From: DATKRB01 sp035532415
Lineage (GTDB): Bacteria > Actinomycetota > Acidimicrobiia > Acidimicrobiales > RAAP-2
Length of the DNA: 64,000 nt
Reading direction: 5' to 3'
NCBI GenBank assembly: GCA_035532415.1
Contig: DATKRB010000055.1
Coordinates: forward strand, 36,160 to 100,159
A model generated the notes under the pieces. That model made no database searches and was not told the DNA's origin. It worked only from the letters and a program-made list of their open reading frames with translations. The translations under genes and the position numbers were made by a program. The stretch's first letter is position 1; each line of letters begins with the position of its first letter. Shown one piece after another: positions 15,962 to 23,900 of the stretch.

Positions 15962-16662
15962 TCGAGCGCGACACCGAGGAACGCGACACCGGGAGCGACG
16001 GTCGAGCGAGGGGACCGAAGAGCTTCTTCCTCACCCCCGAGATCCACGAGTACGTCCTCGCCCACAGCACCCCGATCGACGAGGTACAGCGATCGTTGAT
16101 CGACGAGACCGCCCGCCTTCCCAACGCGGGAATGCAGATCTCACCGGAACAGGGCGCGTTCATGACGATCCTCACCCGCATCGTCGGGGCACGCCGAGCG
16201 GTCGAGGTCGGCACGTTCACCGGTTACTCGGCGTTGTCGATCGCCCGGGGGCTGCCCGACGACGGTCATCTCCTCTGCTGCGACGTGAACGAGGAGTGGA
16301 CATCGGTCGGCCGCCGGTACTGGGAGCGGGCCGGCGTAGCCGGGAAGATCGAATTGAAGCTGGCGCCGGCAGCCGAGACACTGCGGGCGCTTCCCGAACG
16401 CGAGCTCTTCGACCTCGCGTTCATCGATGCCGACAAGCCGCTGTATCCCGTTTACTACGAAGAGATCCTGAAACGCCTGCGGCCCAACGGCACGATCCTG
16501 GTCGACAACACGCTGTGGGGGGGGCGGATCAACGACCCGGCAGTGACCGATGAACAGACCGCGTCCCTCCGGTCGTTCAACGACCTGGTCGCCTCCGACC
16601 CGCGAGTCGACTGCGTGCAGCTCACCGTCGGCGACGGCCTGACGCTCCTGCGCAAGCGCTGA
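15958..16662 (+). CDS. Class I O-methyltransferase (caffeoyl-CoA OMT-like)
   Basis: A 234-residue SAM-dependent O-methyltransferase. SAM loop: VEVGTFTGYSALSIA; acidic loop: LLCCDVNEEW; metal/active-site strand: LAFIDADKPLYPVYYE, then NGTILVDNTLWGG, as in metal-dependent catechol-type enzymes. The substrate is likely a small catechol-like molecule, but is not known. It is translationally coupled to the hydrolase, so the two may act in one pathway. Confidence 0.9.
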   Translation: MIERDTEERDTGSDGRARGPKSFFLTPEIHEYVLAHSTPIDEVQRSLIDETARLPNAGMQISPEQGAFMTILTRIVGARRAVEVGTFTGYSALSIARGLPDDGHLLCCDVNEEWTSVGRRYWERAGVAGKIELKLAPAAETLRALPERELFDLAFIDADKPLYPVYYEEILKRLRPNGTILVDNTLWGGRINDPAVTDEQTASLRSFNDLVASDPRVDCVQLTVGDGLTLLRKR

Positions 16663-16667
16663 CGCGA

Positions 16668-16683
16668 ACCCGAGCGCTCGGGT
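16668..16683. terminator. Perfect palindrome after the O-methyltransferase stop
   Basis: ACCCGAGCGCTCGGGT is a perfect 16-bp palindrome five bases after the stop codon, between convergent genes. It lacks a T-run, so it is a candidate hairpin rather than a classical terminator. Confidence 0.45.
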
Positions 16684-16708
16684 CCGCCCGCGCCCAGCGC
16701 CTCACCGA

Positions 16709-16736
16709 GGTCCGGTCACCAGGGTCCGGTCACCAG
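16709..16736. repeat. 14-bp tandem duplication across a stop codon
   Basis: GGTCCGGTCACCAG occurs twice in direct succession (16709-16722, 16723-16736). The second copy holds the stop codon of the minus-strand gene that ends at 16730. Confidence 0.75.
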
Positions 16737-17326
16737 GGACCGATCTCGGGCGCCGGGCCGCGGCCGATGATCCAGGCGAGCAGGGCGCCCGGCCCGGCCC
16801 GGTCCCCGAGGTCCGCCAACTCGAGCTCCAACCACCTGGTCACCATCGGACCTGGCCAGTCCGAGGCGGCGCGTCCCAGCCCGAGGTCGAGATGGTGCAC
16901 CTCCACTTCACGCCAGCGGGCGAACGCGACGAAGCTGGCCGGGTACTCCACGCCGCGCGAGCTCCGGACGAGGTTGTCCCAGGCCCGCTCGGGGAGATCG
17001 GCGAACGCGCGCTCCACCCGCGCTGCGCTCGAACGGACGTCGGCGATCAGGTCGGCGGCCGGGCGGGCGGCCCCCGCCTCGATCGCCTCGGCCCGCCCCT
17101 TCATGCCCCCCGGGTACTGGTTGAGGACCACCCCGCGCGCCGCTCCGCCCAGGTGACGCACCACGCTGTCGGCGTTGCGGGCGAGATGGGTCAGGACATG
17201 GCCGCGCGTCCAGCCCGGCAGGCGGCACGGGGACCTCGCCTCCTCGTCGGTCAGGCCTTCGATCGACGAGAGCAGCGCTGCATGCGAGAACCGGCAGCCC
17301 TCGATCGACTCGGCCGGAGCGCCCAC
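16730..17326 (-). CDS. Mycothiol-dependent maleylpyruvate isomerase-like (DinB-fold) protein
   Basis: A 198-residue protein of the DinB/MDMPI four-helix superfamily. It has a helix with TDEEARSPCRLPGWTRGHVL followed by THLARNADSV, and later WREVEVHHLDLGLG; the histidines and glutamate in these blocks are the metal ligands of the family. Members include mycothiol-dependent maleylpyruvate isomerase and mycothiol transferases, which fits an actinobacterial host. The start is taken as GTG 17326. No pathway partner is nearby, so function within the family is open. Confidence 0.82.
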   Translation of the reverse strand: MGAPAESIEGCRFSHAALLSSIEGLTDEEARSPCRLPGWTRGHVLTHLARNADSVVRHLGGAARGVVLNQYPGGMKGRAEAIEAGAARPAADLIADVRSSAARVERAFADLPERAWDNLVRSSRGVEYPASFVAFARWREVEVHHLDLGLGRAASDWPGPMVTRWLELELADLGDRAGPGALLAWIIGRGPAPEIGPW

Positions 17327-17401
17327 CCCACCCGTCTACCAGAAGGGTGCGGCTCGTGGTGCCGTGGCTCGTCCCCGGGTACGACGACCCCCGGAGATGC
17401 C

Positions 17402-17433
17402 AAAAGGGGAGGAGCGGCGGCTCCTCCCCTTTT
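17402..17433. terminator. Strong bidirectional Rho-independent terminator
   Basis: AAAAGGGGAGGAGC (17402-17415) pairs perfectly with GCTCCTCCCCTTTT (17420-17433) around a GGCG loop: a 14-bp stem with A-run and T-run, followed on the plus strand by more T (GTTTTG). It would stop transcription in both directions. The nearest annotated genes do not obviously need it (see findings). Confidence 0.85.
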
Positions 17434-17453
17434 GTTTTGCAGCAGGCTGGGAA

Positions 17454-17473
17454 CTGTGCTGCAGAACGCACAG
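17454..17473. other. Hairpin next to the terminator
   Basis: CTGTGC (17454-17459) pairs with GCACAG (17468-17473) around an 8-base loop. The 290 bp from 17327 to 17616 hold this hairpin and the 17402 terminator, but no gene I can support. Confidence 0.35.
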
Positions 17474-17616
17474 TACGGAGGGTGCGTCCCCGAGCCGTCC
17501 CGTCGACGTCCCGGATGTCCGGCCGTGGACGGGTCTTTTCGCTGAACCCGGCGACCCCCACCGGTCCGCACCCCAAGGGCAACGGAACGGCAACTCGGCA
17601 GGCGCACGATCGACCG

Positions 17617-17844
17617 ATGAGCATGCTCGCCCCGACTCCCGGTGTCTGCTTCGGCACCGTGCTCCGGGACGGGGTACCTCGAGCCTGCCCGCGAGCGGTC
17701 GTCTGGCGCGGGACGCTCAAGACGACCCGCAACGGGCTGTGCTGGGAGGCGGACGCCTGCGAGCACCACGGGCGCAAGCTCATGGACCGGTACCGCGCCT
17801 CGAGCCCCCGGGTGGCCCCGGCCGGGATGCGCGCCGGCCAGTAG
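17617..17844 (+). CDS. Small cysteine-containing protein, hypothetical
   Basis: A 75-residue protein not matched to a known family. It has four cysteines (C11, C24, C42, C48) and a following histidine pair (CEHHGRKLMDRY), which could form a small metal site. Third codon positions are strongly GC-biased, as expected for a real gene here. No clear ribosome-binding site precedes the ATG, and the second ATG two codons later is also possible. It converges on the patatin gene with a 16-bp gap. Real but uncertain. Confidence 0.5.
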   Translation: MSMLAPTPGVCFGTVLRDGVPRACPRAVVWRGTLKTTRNGLCWEADACEHHGRKLMDRYRASSPRVAPAGMRAGQ

Positions 17845-17860
17845 CCGGGCCTTTCCCGCG

Positions 17861-19282
17861 TCAGCGATCGTCGGCCAGGACCTGTGCAGGAACGTCATTC
17901 GGCCTCGCGGCGGCATGCACCTCGTGATGGGACCACCAGCGATCGGCATCGGGCGGTGTGGGCAGACCCAGCTTCTCGCGCCTCTCCACCGCCTCGCGCA
18001 CGGTGCGCTTGATCGTCCGGAGCATCTGGACGTCGCTGTGGCGGGCAGCACCTCGGGCCCAGAGCTCCTCTTCGCGATGCCAGGCGAGCGTCCTCGCGGT
18101 GACGATGGCATCCGTGGCCGCAACGGCTTCTGATCGCGTCGCCTCGTCCACGTCGGCCAGGAGGTCTGCGGCGCGGCACCAGCCGTAGTCCATGTCGAGC
18201 AGCATCAGCCCCTGGGAGACCTCGAACGGGCCGACCACGTCGACGGTCGGATCGATCACGGTGAGCGTGACCCCCGGCGGGAGGGGATGGGCGATGTCCG
18301 CTCTCTGGCGCTCGGTGAACGAGACGGCGCTCATCGCGCGCAGGAAGACGCCGACGCCGTTGACCGAGGTGAAGTCCCGGTCGTCCCGCGGCTGCACGAG
18401 GGGAACCGCCAGGATCGCGAAGATCCGGTTCGCTCCGAGCCCGACCGCCGGCCGGACCGGGACGTTCTGGAGGACACCGCCGTCGATGTAGATATCGTCG
18501 GCCATCGGCCGCGGCGGGAAGATCATGGGGACGCTCGCCGACGAGAGCACGCCCTCGACGAAGTCGACGGGCCCAGCCCCTCGGGCCTCGGCCACCGGCG
18601 TCACGGCGTCGTCCTCGACGATGGTGCCGTCCTCGGTGACGTACCGGAGCCGGCCCGCCTGCAGGGCGACCACGGCCAGGCGAAGGTCGAGCCCGGGCCG
18701 GGCGATCAGTCGAGGGTCGATGGCGCGGATGCCACTCGGACCCCCCTGTCGCAACGCTGCGGCCAACGGGTTGAGGGTCAGGAGCGAGCCGCTGTTGCCC
18801 TTCAGCCCCTTGCGCGCCCGGGGGAGTGACGACAGGATCCGAACGAGCTCGGTGACGAGATCGAGCCCCCGCCGACCGGCGACCGGCCTCGTCGGGACGC
18901 CCCCGACCATCGGCCCCAGGCCCTCACCCGGGAGGGGCGGGCGGATGCGCTCGGTGATGAAGCTACCGATGGCGGTCCCGAGACGCGTTCCGTTCAGCGC
19001 GGTGACCCACGGCTGGGTGCCGAACAGCAGCTCGGTGTGGGTCATCGCCAGCAGGTCCTCGCGCAGCTCGCGGGTCCGCACGACGAACTCGGCCGGCGTC
19101 CGGGCCTGCGCGATGACCGATCCGGCGATGGCCCCGGCCGACGATGCGGTGATCACGTCGGGCGTGATGGAACGCTCCTCCACCAGGAACCTGATGGCCC
19201 CGGCTTCGAACGCTCCCTTGGCACCCCCCCCTGCCAGCACGAACGCCGTCCGCACTTGGTCCATGACCCTCGAGTCTCCCAT
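17861..19282 (-). CDS. Patatin-like phospholipase
   Basis: The 473-residue protein has the patatin/RssA core: anion-hole loop GGGAKGAF (18-25), nucleophile elbow ASSAG with S48, and the dyad aspartate in YIDGGVLQN. The elbow differs from the usual GxSxG in having Ala for the first Gly. Members hydrolyse acyl groups of phospholipids or act as lysophospholipases at membranes. The C-terminal ~130 residues are helical with no recognised domain. A 26-bp repeat array lies upstream of the start. The family is secure; the substrate is not. Confidence 0.88.
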   Translation of the reverse strand: MGDSRVMDQVRTAFVLAGGGAKGAFEAGAIRFLVEERSITPDVITASSAGAIAGSVIAQARTPAEFVVRTRELREDLLAMTHTELLFGTQPWVTALNGTRLGTAIGSFITERIRPPLPGEGLGPMVGGVPTRPVAGRRGLDLVTELVRILSSLPRARKGLKGNSGSLLTLNPLAAALRQGGPSGIRAIDPRLIARPGLDLRLAVVALQAGRLRYVTEDGTIVEDDAVTPVAEARGAGPVDFVEGVLSSASVPMIFPPRPMADDIYIDGGVLQNVPVRPAVGLGANRIFAILAVPLVQPRDDRDFTSVNGVGVFLRAMSAVSFTERQRADIAHPLPPGVTLTVIDPTVDVVGPFEVSQGLMLLDMDYGWCRAADLLADVDEATRSEAVAATDAIVTARTLAWHREEELWARGAARHSDVQMLRTIKRTVREAVERREKLGLPTPPDADRWWSHHEVHAAARPNDVPAQVLADDR

Positions 19283-19303
19283 CCGGGCGACCCCCCGTGA
19301 AAC

Positions 19304-19424
19304 CCGGCGGCGGCGGCGGTGTCGTCTAGCCGCCGGCGGCGGCGGTGTCGTCTAGCCGCCGGCGGCGGCGGTGTCGTCTACCCGCCGGCGGCGGCGGTGT
19401 CGTCTACCCGCCGGCGGCGGCGGT
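19304..19424. repeat. 26-bp tandem repeat array at the 3' end of thiS
   Basis: A GC-rich 26-bp unit recurs about 4.7 times, with its CTA marker at 19326, 19352, 19378 and 19404. On the minus strand each unit ends with a TAG, and the first TAG met is the stop codon of thiS. The copies fall into two pairs (GGGTAG twice, then GGCTAG twice). The array fills most of the gap between thiS and the patatin gene. Confidence 0.9.
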
Positions 19425-19637
19425 GACGATCTCGACCGACCCGCCCTCGGGCAGGAGCACCGAGCTCCACTGCGAGCGCGGGACGACGGACCGATCGAGG
19501 GCGACCGCCACGCCGCGTTCGCTCGGGCAGGTTCGGGCAACCACCTCCGCCAGCGTGGTGCCCGCAGGGACCTCCACCGCCTTCCCGTTGACGGTCGCCC
19601 GGACGCGGGCTGGACCCACCCCGGCCCCGGCGCTCAC
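19404..19637 (-). CDS. thiS: Sulfur carrier protein ThiS
   Basis: A 77-residue ubiquitin-like protein. After a short leader it reads VRATVNGKAVEVPAGTTLAE, a middle with GVAVALDRSVVPRSQW, and ends SVEIVTAAAGG; the C-terminal Gly-Gly is what ThiF adenylates and loads with sulfur for thiazole synthesis. The start is GTG 19637, overlapping the thiO stop as GTGA; the frame further upstream would run inside thiO. The last codons and stop are duplicated downstream in the 26-bp array. thiG is not in the window. Confidence 0.88.
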   Translation of the reverse strand: MSAGAGVGPARVRATVNGKAVEVPAGTTLAEVVARTCPSERGVAVALDRSVVPRSQWSSVLLPEGGSVEIVTAAAGG

Positions 19638-20806
19638 GACGGTGGTGGCGAGGACGAGGACGCCGACATCCAACCGGCCCGTTCGGCGCGGGCCACGTCG
19701 AACGGGCCGAGCGCGTCGGGGCCCTCCCCGCCGGTGAGCAGGGCCAGGACACCCTCCGCCGTGATCGGCGCGAGGAGGATGCCGTTGCGGTAGTGGCCGC
19801 TGGCCACCGCCAGCCGATCGACGCCGGTCCAACCGACGAAGGGCCCGTTGTCGGGGGAGCCCGGCCGGAGCCCCGCGATGCACTCCACCAGCTCGAGCTC
19901 GTCGATCCCCGGGACCAGGGTCCGGGCATCGCAGAGAAGGTCGTGCACCGCTCCCGCCTGAACGCTCCGGTCGAAGCCCCGCTCCTCGACGGTCGCACCG
20001 ATCACCATCGAGCCGTCCTCTCTCGGCACCAGGTAGCAGGCCCGACCGCTCACGAGCCCCCTGACCGTCGTGGTGAGGAGCGGCACCTCGGGGTCGCCGT
20101 GCAGGCGCACCACGTGGCCCTTCACCGGCCGCACCGGTGGCAGCACCCCGGTGGGCAACCCGCGCACCGTGCCCGTCTCGCAGCCGGCGGTCAGCACGAC
20201 CGCTCCCGAACGGATCTCGGAGCCGTCCGACAGGCGGACCCCCTCGGCCGCACCACCTGCTCCCAGCACGACCCGGTCGACGGCCGCGGTGACCACCCTC
20301 GCGCCGGCTCGTGAGCACGCGGCCAGCAGCGCCATCACGAGCAACCGGTTGTCGACCTGATGGTCGGCGGGAAGATCGCCCCCGCCGCGGACGTCCGGGG
20401 AGAGGGCGGGGACCCGCCGCCGGCACTCGGTCCCGCTCAATCTCGAGGCCCGGAGACCGAGCTCCCGGTAGAGGTTCAGCAGGTCGTCGATCGCCGCCCG
20501 GTCCGAGGCGTCCACCCCGACGGCGATCGCCCCGCAGGTCCGGTACCCGACCGGGAGACCGGCCGAGGCCTCGAGCTCCTCGGCGAACGCCGGCCACCGT
20601 CGGGCGCCCGCTGCCAGCAGGTCCGCCAGGCGCTCCTCGCCGAAGGACACTTCGCTCACCGCCGCGAGGATCCCGGCGGCCACCCACGACGCCCCCCGGC
20701 CCGGGGCCGGGTCGACCACCGTGACCTGCAACCCGCGGCGGGCGCACACCCAGGCGCTGCTCAGCCCGATCACCCCGCCGCCGACGAAGACCGCATCGGT
20801 CGTCAC
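19634..20806 (-). CDS. thiO: Glycine oxidase ThiO
   Basis: A 390-residue FAD-dependent amine oxidase of the DAO family. The FAD dinucleotide loop is VFVGGGVIGLSSAW (7-20), and the C-terminal part has GLRPGSPDNGPFVGWT and GHYRNGILLAPITA, which are typical of ThiO. It oxidises glycine to the imine used in thiazole formation. GTG 20806 is preceded by TAGGAT at seven bases, so the mRNA may be leaderless. It is coupled to thiS and divergent from gltB. I looked for a TPP riboswitch and did not find one. Confidence 0.88.
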   Translation of the reverse strand: MTTDAVFVGGGVIGLSSAWVCARRGLQVTVVDPAPGRGASWVAAGILAAVSEVSFGEERLADLLAAGARRWPAFAEELEASAGLPVGYRTCGAIAVGVDASDRAAIDDLLNLYRELGLRASRLSGTECRRRVPALSPDVRGGGDLPADHQVDNRLLVMALLAACSRAGARVVTAAVDRVVLGAGGAAEGVRLSDGSEIRSGAVVLTAGCETGTVRGLPTGVLPPVRPVKGHVVRLHGDPEVPLLTTTVRGLVSGRACYLVPREDGSMVIGATVEERGFDRSVQAGAVHDLLCDARTLVPGIDELELVECIAGLRPGSPDNGPFVGWTGVDRLAVASGHYRNGILLAPITAEGVLALLTGGEGPDALGPFDVARAERAGWMSASSSSPPPS

Positions 20807-20813
20807 CCCGGCG

Positions 20814-20819
20814 ATCCTA
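20814..20819 (-). promoter_or_regulatory. -10 box (TAGGAT) for thiO, leaderless geometry
   Basis: TAGGAT on the minus strand is followed by seven bases and then GTG at 20806. Confidence 0.45.
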
Positions 20820-20874
20820 GGGTGGCGCCCGCCGCCGCCGGGCGGCCAGGAACCGATGTGGGGGCTGATAGTCT

Positions 20875-20884
20875 CAGTCGACTG
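20875..20884. other. CAGTCGACTG palindrome in the thiO-gltB divergent region
   Basis: A 10-bp perfect palindrome midway between the thiO start and the gltB start. It is a possible operator for either gene, with no further support. Confidence 0.25.
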
Positions 20885-20995
20885 CTCCAGGGCCAGCGTC
20901 GTCCCGGGCGGCAGGATCTCCAACAGTTGAGAGCTACCTGTGGAGCGACCTGCATGGTCGGACGACGCAGCTGGCCCGAGCCCGGAAGGACGACC

Positions 20996-23900
20996 ATGGC
21001 CCGATCGGACCCTGGTGGCGCATACGCCGTCGGCAGTCTGTACGACGGGGCACACGAGCACGACGCGTGCGGTATCGGCCTGGTGGCCGACCTTCAGGGC
21101 CGCCCGAGCCACCGCCTGGTCATGCAGGCCTTGGCGGTCAACGACCGCCTCGCCCACCGGGGGGCGTCCGGGGCCGAGGCCGCCACCGGCGACGGGTCCG
21201 GGGTGCTGCTGCAGGTCCCGCACCGGTTCCTCCGCGACGTCGCCGCCGACGCGGGCCTCCAACTGCCCGAGCCGGGCCGGTACGCGACGGGTATCGGCTT
21301 CCTCCCCAGGGACCCCGACGACGCCGACAAGGCCCGGGCCCAGCTTGCGGCCACCGCCGACGAGGAGGGCCTGGCGGTGCTGGGCTGGCGGGTGGTCCCG
21401 ACCGACAGCAGCACGCTCGGGGAGACGGCCCGGCGGGCCCAGCCCCGGATCGAGCAGGCCTTCCTGGCCCCGGCCTCGGGAACGGCCCCCGATCTGCTCG
21501 CCCTGGAGCGCCTGGCCTTCGTGGTGCGCAAGCGCGCCGAGCACTCCGTGGACGGCATGTACTTCGCGTCCCTGTCGGCTCGCACGTTGGTCTACAAGGG
21601 CATGCTGACACCGGGACAGGTCCGCGAGTTCTACCCCGAGCTGTCCGACGAGCGGGTGGAGTCCGGCCTGGCGCTCGTGCACTCGCGCTTCTCGACCAAC
21701 ACCTTCCCGAGCTGGCCGTTGGCCCACCCGTACCGTTACCTGGCCCACAACGGCGAGATCAACACGCTCGCCGGCAACCGCAACTGGATGCGTGCCCGCG
21801 AGGCGCTGCTGCAGACCGATCTCATCCCGGGCGATCTCGACCGGATCTTCCCGATCTGCACCCCTGGCGCCAGCGACTCGGCCAGTTTTGACGAAGTGCT
21901 CGAGCTGCTGCACCTCGGCGGCCGCTCACTGCCCCACGCCGTCCTCATGATGATCCCCGAGGCGTGGGAGAACCATGCGTCGATGGACCCGGCCCGCCGC
22001 GCCTTCTACCGCTACCACGCGTCGCTCATGGAGCCCTGGGACGGCCCGGCCGCGGTGGCCTTCACCGACGGCACCGTGGTCGGCGCGGTGCTGGACCGCA
22101 ACGGCCTCCGACCGGCGCGTTACTGGGTGACCGACGACGACCTCGTCGTGCTGGCGAGCGAGGTGGGCGTCCTCGATCTTCCGGCCGCCTCGGTCGTGCG
22201 CAAGGGCCGGCTGCAACCGGGCCGGATGTTCCTGGTCGACACGGCCCAGGGGCGCATCGTCGACGACGACGAGATCAAGGCGTCGCTCGCCGACGAGCAC
22301 CCCTACGCCGAGTGGCTCCAGCGGGACCAGGTCCCGCTGGACGAGCTGCCGCCGCGGGCCATGCTGACCCCGCAGCACGCGAGCGTGGTGGCCCACCAGC
22401 GGCTCTTCGGCTACACGACCGAGGAGCTCCGGGTGATCCTCGCCCCCATGGCCCGCAACGGCACGGAGCCCATCGGCTCGATGGGCTCGGATACCTCCAT
22501 CGCCGTCCTCTCCGATCGCTCCCGGCTGCTGTACGACTACTTCACCCAGCTCTTCGCCCAGGTGACCAACCCTCCCCTCGACGCCATCCGCGAAGAGCTG
22601 GTCACCTCCCTCGCCGCCACCGTCGGACCGGAGGGGAACCTTCTCCAGGCGACGCAGGGATCCTGCCGGCAGATCGTGCTGCCCCAGCCGGTGATCGACC
22701 GCGCCGACCTGGCCAAGCTCATGTATGTCAACGAGAACGGGGAGACCCCCGGGTTCCGTGCCTTCGCGGTCGACGGGCTGTTCCCCGTGGCGGCCGCCGG
22801 CGACGAGGGTCACCCGACCCCCGAGGGGGGGCAGGGGCTGGCCGAGGCGATCGCCGACGTGCAGCGAAGGGTCTCCGCCGCCATCGCAGAGGGCGCGAAC
22901 CTGATCGTGCTGTCCGACCGCAACTCCACGACCGAGCTGGCACCCATCCCGTCGCTGCTGCTCGTGGCCGCGGTCCACCACCACCTGGTCCGCGAGCGCG
23001 CCCGCACCCGGGTCGGGCTGGTCGTCGAGTCGGGCGACGCCCGCGAGACCCACCACATGGCGCTCCTCATCGGCTTCGGGGCGGCGGCGGTCAACCCCTA
23101 CCTGGCACTCGAGTCGATCGACGACATGATCGCCGCCGGCCAGCTCGAGGGCGTGTCGCCGCGCCAGGCGCACCAGAACTACATAAAGGCATCGTGCAAG
23201 GGCGTCCTGAAGGTCATGTCGAAGATGGGGATCTCGACGGTGGCGTCCTACACCGGTGCACAGGTCTTTGAGGCGATCGGGCTCGACCGCGCCCTGGTCG
23301 ACGAGTACTTCACGGGAACCGCGAGCCGCATCGGCGGGGTCGGCCTCGACGTGCTCGCCGCCGAGGTGGCGACCCGTCACCGTCTGGCCCATCTCGACCG
23401 GCCGACCGAGCGAGCCCACCGCGAGCTCGAGACCGGCGGCGAGTACCAATGGCGGCGCGACGGCGAGCACCACCTGTTCAATCCCCGGACCGTGTTCAAG
23501 CTGCAGCACGCCACCCGGTCCAAGCGGTTCGACATCTTTCAGGAGTACACCCGCGCCGTCGACGACCAGTCCGCCAAGCTCGGCACCGTCCGCGGCCTCC
23601 TCGACCTGAAGCCGCTGCCGGGTGGCCCGGTCCCGATCGACGAGGTGGAGCCGGCGGCGGCGATCATCCGGCGGTTCTCCACCGGCGCCATGTCCTACGG
23701 GTCGATCTCCGCCGAGGCGCACGAGAACCTGGCCATCGCCATGAACCGCATCGGCGGTCGCTCCAACACGGGCGAGGGAGGGGAAGACCCCGACCGCTTC
23801 GTCCCCGACGGCAACGGCGACCTGCGCCGCAGCGCCATCAAGCAGGTCGCCTCCGGCCGTTTCGGCGTCACCAGCGAGTACCTGGTGAACGCCGACGACA

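Noticed and set aside
19304..19424. CRISPR array
   Set aside because: The repeats are directly adjacent with no spacers, so it is a tandem repeat.
20360..20995. 212-codon N-terminal extension of gltB
   Set aside because: It runs antisense through thiO and lacks glutamate synthase features; the glutaminase Cys is at the right place from ATG 20996.
20807..20995. TPP riboswitch before thiO
   Set aside because: An isolated CTGAGA occurs, but the other conserved TPP blocks are missing and thiO looks leaderless from TAGGAT.
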